From Candidatus Izemoplasmatales bacterium (GTDB lineage Bacteria > Bacillota_I > Bacilli_A > Izemoplasmatales > Hujiaoplasmataceae), in NCBI GenBank assembly GCA_028707415.1, contig JAQWBC010000043.1, positions 1-7,280 on the forward strand: DNA of 7,280 nucleotides. Direction: 5' to 3'. This document shows positions 5,443 to 7,280 of this stretch, piece after piece (the stretch's first letter is position 1; the number at the start of each line of letters is the position of its first letter). The notes beneath the pieces were generated by a model, which did not search any database, had not been told where the DNA came from, and saw only the letters and a list, made by a program, of their open reading frames with translations. The translations under genes were made by a program, and so were the position numbers.

Positions 5443-6300
5443 ATGTACGATGTCATTGTCGTGGGCGGAGGTCCCGCCGGTATCTCGTCAGCCATCTATT
5501 TAAAACGGTTTAAATTAGAAGTGTTGGTTTTGATGAAAGATTTCGGAGCCCTCGATAAAACCGATCATATCGAAAACTATTATGGTTTCCCAAGCCCACT
5601 TCCGGGAAGGCAAATTGTGGATAACGGTTTGAGCCAAGCCAGACGTTTAGGCATCGAAATCCGCACGGAGGAAGTATTGAATATTGATAAATTGGAACTG
5701 TTTAAAGTAAAGACGAACCAAAATGAATATGAAGCCAAGACGGTTTTGCTCGCTACTGGGTCAAATCGACCAAATCTAAGGATTCCTGGATTTGCGGATT
5801 TCATTGGCAAGGGTATCTCTTACTGTGCCATTTGTGATGGCTTCCTATATCGCAAACAGACAATTGCCATTTTAGGTGAAGGCGAATTCATGGCAGAAGA
5901 ACTTGAAATATTGCGAAATTTCACTTCAGACTTATACGTTTTCACAAACGGAAAACAACTTTCCGTTAAAATTGAAGGGGCTAAAATTATTACCGACCCA
6001 ATCAACAGTTTTGTTGGCGACGAACTAATCAAAGCAATCATTACCGATAACAACAAATACCCAATCAATGCCGTCTTTGTAGCGATCGGGACGCCTTCTG
6101 CGACCGACTTCGCTTTACGAATGGGAGCATTCATTGATAATAACATGATTGTGGTTGATGACAAATTTATGACTAATATCCCCGGGTTGTTCGCTGCTGG
6201 CGATTGTATTGGGGGATTATCACAGATTGCCAAAGCAGTTGCTGACGGAGCCATAGCCGCATTAGCGTTGAACAAGTTCATCCATTCAAAATCGTCTTGA
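5443..6300 (+). CDS. trxB: Thioredoxin reductase-like flavoprotein, short and lacking the HRR NADPH motif
   Basis: 285 residues, against roughly 305-320 for typical low-molecular-weight TrxB. FAD site: VIVVGGGPAG (4-13), LLATGS (102-107) and IPGLFAAGDC (246-255). The redox pair is C128-x2-C131 in SYCAICDGF. The middle domain is unusual: where NADPH-dependent enzymes have VIGGGxSAxEEA followed by HRRxxxR, this protein has AILGEGEFMAEE (142-153) and then VFTNGK (166-171). The HRR motif is absent and about 25 residues are missing. It should reduce the thioredoxin encoded three bases upstream, but the electron donor is uncertain: NADPH with a degenerate site, NADH, or reduced ferredoxin as in the FFTR family. 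Only a weak ribosome site (AGG at 5430-5432) precedes the ATG, so translation is probably coupled to trxA. The TGA stop lies inside the 5' arm of the terminator. Confidence 0.88.
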   Translation: MYDVIVVGGGPAGISSAIYLKRFKLEVLVLMKDFGALDKTDHIENYYGFPSPLPGRQIVDNGLSQARRLGIEIRTEEVLNIDKLELFKVKTNQNEYEAKTVLLATGSNRPNLRIPGFADFIGKGISYCAICDGFLYRKQTIAILGEGEFMAEELEILRNFTSDLYVFTNGKQLSVKIEGAKIITDPINSFVGDELIKAIITDNNKYPINAVFVAIGTPSATDFALRMGAFIDNNMIVVDDKFMTNIPGLFAAGDCIGGLSQIAKAVADGAIAALALNKFIHSKSS

Positions 6301-6318
6301 TTCGTCAAGACTTTTTTT
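6294..6318 (+). terminator. Rho-independent terminator of trxA-trxB, overlapping the trxB stop codon
   Basis: GTCTTGA (6294-6300) and TCAAGAC (6305-6311) form a perfect seven-pair stem with a TTCG tetraloop, followed by seven Ts. The 5' arm encodes the last codons and the TGA stop of trxB, so a terminating ribosome covers half of the hairpin. Confidence 0.9.
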
Positions 6319-6356
6319 CTGCTTTTTTAGGAATAAAAACCGCAAGTATCTTTAGA

Positions 6357-6367
6357 TATGTTATAAT
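6357..6367 (+). promoter_or_regulatory. Extended -10 promoter of the chorismate mutase operon
   Basis: TATGT (6357-6361) directly precedes TATAAT (6362-6367), again a TRTGN extended -10 without a clear -35. Transcription would start near 6374 and keep the ribosome site GAAGGGG (6384-6390). A second TATAAT at 6376-6381 would start within that site and is less likely to be the working promoter. Confidence 0.6.
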
Positions 6368-6396
6368 TACCTTAGTATAATTTGAAGGGGTACATC

Positions 6397-6681
6397 ATGG
6401 ACGAATTATCAATTTTGAGAAATAAGATTGACGAAATTGATCAAAAAATGCAAGAATTATTTATCCATAGGATGGAAGTCGTTTCAGCTATTTCTGAGTA
6501 TAAAATGGCAAATGATTTATCTGTTTATGATCATCAACGGGAAACCGAAATCATCCAAAAAAATATCGATCGGATTAAAGGCTCTCCATATGCGCCTTTC
6601 TACCAGCAAGTGTTGGAAAGCATCCTTAAAGAGTCTAAAATGTATCAAAAAGCCATTATTATCGGGAGAACAACATTATGA
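6397..6681 (+). CDS. aroQ: Chorismate mutase, AroQ (type II) class, monofunctional
   Basis: 94 residues, an all-helical AroQ domain that rearranges chorismate to prephenate for Phe and Tyr synthesis. All positions of the E. coli P-protein mutase active site have counterparts: R8 (R11), R25 (R28), K36 (K39), D45 (D48), R48 (R51), E49 (E52) and Q84 (Q88). There is no fused prephenate dehydratase, DAHP synthase or regulatory domain, and no signal peptide, so it is a cytoplasmic free-standing mutase. ATG 6397 is chosen because GAAGGGG (6384-6390) lies six bases before it; an in-frame TTG at 6382 overlaps that site. It overlaps the threonine aldolase start by four bases (ATGA). No other aromatic-pathway gene is in view, so its metabolic link here is inferred only from the operon. 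Confidence 0.9.
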   Translation: MDELSILRNKIDEIDQKMQELFIHRMEVVSAISEYKMANDLSVYDHQRETEIIQKNIDRIKGSPYAPFYQQVLESILKESKMYQKAIIIGRTTL

Positions 6682-7280
6682 GATATATTGATTTACGCAG
6701 TGACACTGTCACTGAACCAACCGATGAAATGCGAAATGCTATCTTAACCTGTGAAGTCGGCGATGATGTTTTTGAAGATGATCCGACAACCAATCGATTG
6801 GAAGCGTTGACCGCGCAGATATTTAAAAAGGAAGCGGCATTATTTGTTCCTTCGGGGACATTCTCAAATCAATTAGCAATTTTTACTCATGCTGAACGGG
6901 GCGATGAGGTTATTGTTGATCAAAATGCTCACATTGTAATTCATGAATCGGGAGCATCTTCGATTATTGCTGGGGTTCAACTATATACTATTGAAAGCAA
7001 CAATGGCATCTGGGATTTAGATAAACTGGCAAAATCAATTAAAACTAAATCGACTTTTACCGCGGGAACAAAGCTAATTTGTGTGGAAAACGCTTATGGA
7101 GGTCGAGTTCTACCATTAGCGTACATGAAAAATGTATATATGCTTGCGAAATCGCGGGGAGTGGCAGTTCACCTTGATGGGGCGAGAATCTTCAATGCGG
7201 CGACTTTCTTAAAATGTGATGTTTCGGAATTAGCAACTTATGCTGATAGTATATCCGTTTGTTTTTCGAAGGGGTTGTGT
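6678..7280 (+). CDS. ltaE: Threonine aldolase (PLP-dependent), 5' part
   Basis: 201 codons are present and the frame is open to the window edge; the family is about 340 residues, so some 60% is seen. It cleaves L-threonine or L-allo-threonine to glycine and acetaldehyde. Motifs: IDLRSDTVT (4-12), GDDVFEDDPTTNRLE (28-42), PSGTFSN (58-64, PLP phosphate loop), H85 (ring stacking), HLDGARIFNA (165-174, with D168 and R170) and SVCFSKGL with PLP lysine K198 just before the edge. Compared from memory with E. coli LtaE, F87 appears as H89, H126 as F127, and ENTHNG as ENAYGG, so it belongs to a divergent subgroup. The start ATG overlaps the chorismate mutase stop; GGGAG at 6664-6668 may serve as ribosome site. 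Whether beta-eliminating or other aldol activity is favoured cannot be told. Confidence 0.9.
   Translation, partial: MRYIDLRSDTVTEPTDEMRNAILTCEVGDDVFEDDPTTNRLEALTAQIFKKEAALFVPSGTFSNQLAIFTHAERGDEVIVDQNAHIVIHESGASSIIAGVQLYTIESNNGIWDLDKLAKSIKTKSTFTAGTKLICVENAYGGRVLPLAYMKNVYMLAKSRGVAVHLDGARIFNAATFLKCDVSELATYADSISVCFSKGLC

Noticed and set aside
5094..5495. 133-codon minus-strand frame opposite trxA
   Set aside because: Fully antisense to thioredoxin, no ribosome site or family motif.
5820..6308. 162-codon open frame on the minus strand across the second half of trxB
   Set aside because: Lies wholly opposite a well-supported gene, has no recognisable motif and no ribosome site; a codon-bias shadow.
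6319..6356. Second T-rich run (GCTTTTTTAG) after the trxB terminator as an extra terminator
   Set aside because: No hairpin with matching arms precedes it.
6382..6396. TTG start for chorismate mutase
   Set aside because: It overlaps the GAAGGGG ribosome site that serves ATG 6397.
6428..6691. Plus-strand 87-codon frame overlapping chorismate mutase
   Set aside because: Out-of-frame Lys/Ile/Ser-rich shadow; the AroQ frame carries all catalytic residues.
1..7280. CRISPR array, tRNA/rRNA, insertion sequence, toxin-antitoxin or defence island
   Set aside because: No regularly spaced repeats, cloverleaf, transposase motifs or paired small toxin/antitoxin genes were seen; gene order and codon style look like uniform chromosomal DNA.

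Overview
The window is ordinary chromosomal DNA of a low-GC, Gram-positive-type bacterium (Bacillota or a related lineage). The signs are AT-rich codon choice, strong GGAGG-type ribosome binding sites, promoters with a TRTGN element before TATAAT, and short hairpin-plus-T-tract terminators. TGA is used as a stop codon three times (acyltransferase, trxB, chorismate mutase) and not as Trp, so a Mycoplasma-type code is excluded. Standard-code Mollicutes relatives (Acholeplasma/Izemoplasma type), Erysipelotrichia and uncultured gut Bacillota remain possible. The genus cannot be fixed from the sequence alone. I see no mobile element, CRISPR array, rRNA or tRNA.

Layout. (1) Positions 1-107: the last 26 residues of a GGDEF-domain (diguanylate cyclase family) protein and its terminator. 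(2) 132-3384: a three-gene plus-strand operon. It holds a condensation-fold 'alcohol acetyltransferase'-type protein, a zinc-ribbon protein with six predicted membrane segments (overlapping by ATGA), and nagA (N-acetylglucosamine-6-phosphate deacetylase) 11 nt later, and ends at a strong hairpin. (3) 3376-4287, minus strand: an RluA/RluC-family rRNA pseudouridine synthase, convergent with nagA. (4) 4288-4457: a 170-bp divergent intergenic region with back-to-back promoters. (5) 4458-5048: a guanylate-kinase-like protein with an unusual C-terminal tail. (6) 5128-6300: a thioredoxin / thioredoxin-reductase pair, closed by a terminator whose 5' arm is the end of the reductase gene. (7) 6397-7280: a small AroQ-type chorismate mutase overlapping (ATGA) a threonine aldolase that runs off the window.

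How they work together. The trxA-trxB pair is a self-contained thiol redox module. The reductase is short (285 aa), keeps its FAD motifs and redox Cys pair, but has no recognisable HRRxxxR NADPH site. It may be a pyridine-nucleotide-independent (ferredoxin-linked) type. The acyltransferase plus zinc-ribbon membrane protein look like a membrane-associated acylation module of unknown substrate, here coupled to amino-sugar catabolism through nagA. Chorismate mutase with threonine aldolase is an unusual pairing of aromatic and glycine/threonine metabolism.

The most worthwhile leads are the NADPH-motif-less thioredoxin reductase, a beta-clamp-binding-like QISLF peptide on the guanylate-kinase-like protein, the acyltransferase/zinc-ribbon/nagA operon, and the chorismate mutase/threonine aldolase operon. 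I did not find a clearly new multi-gene defence or mobile system.
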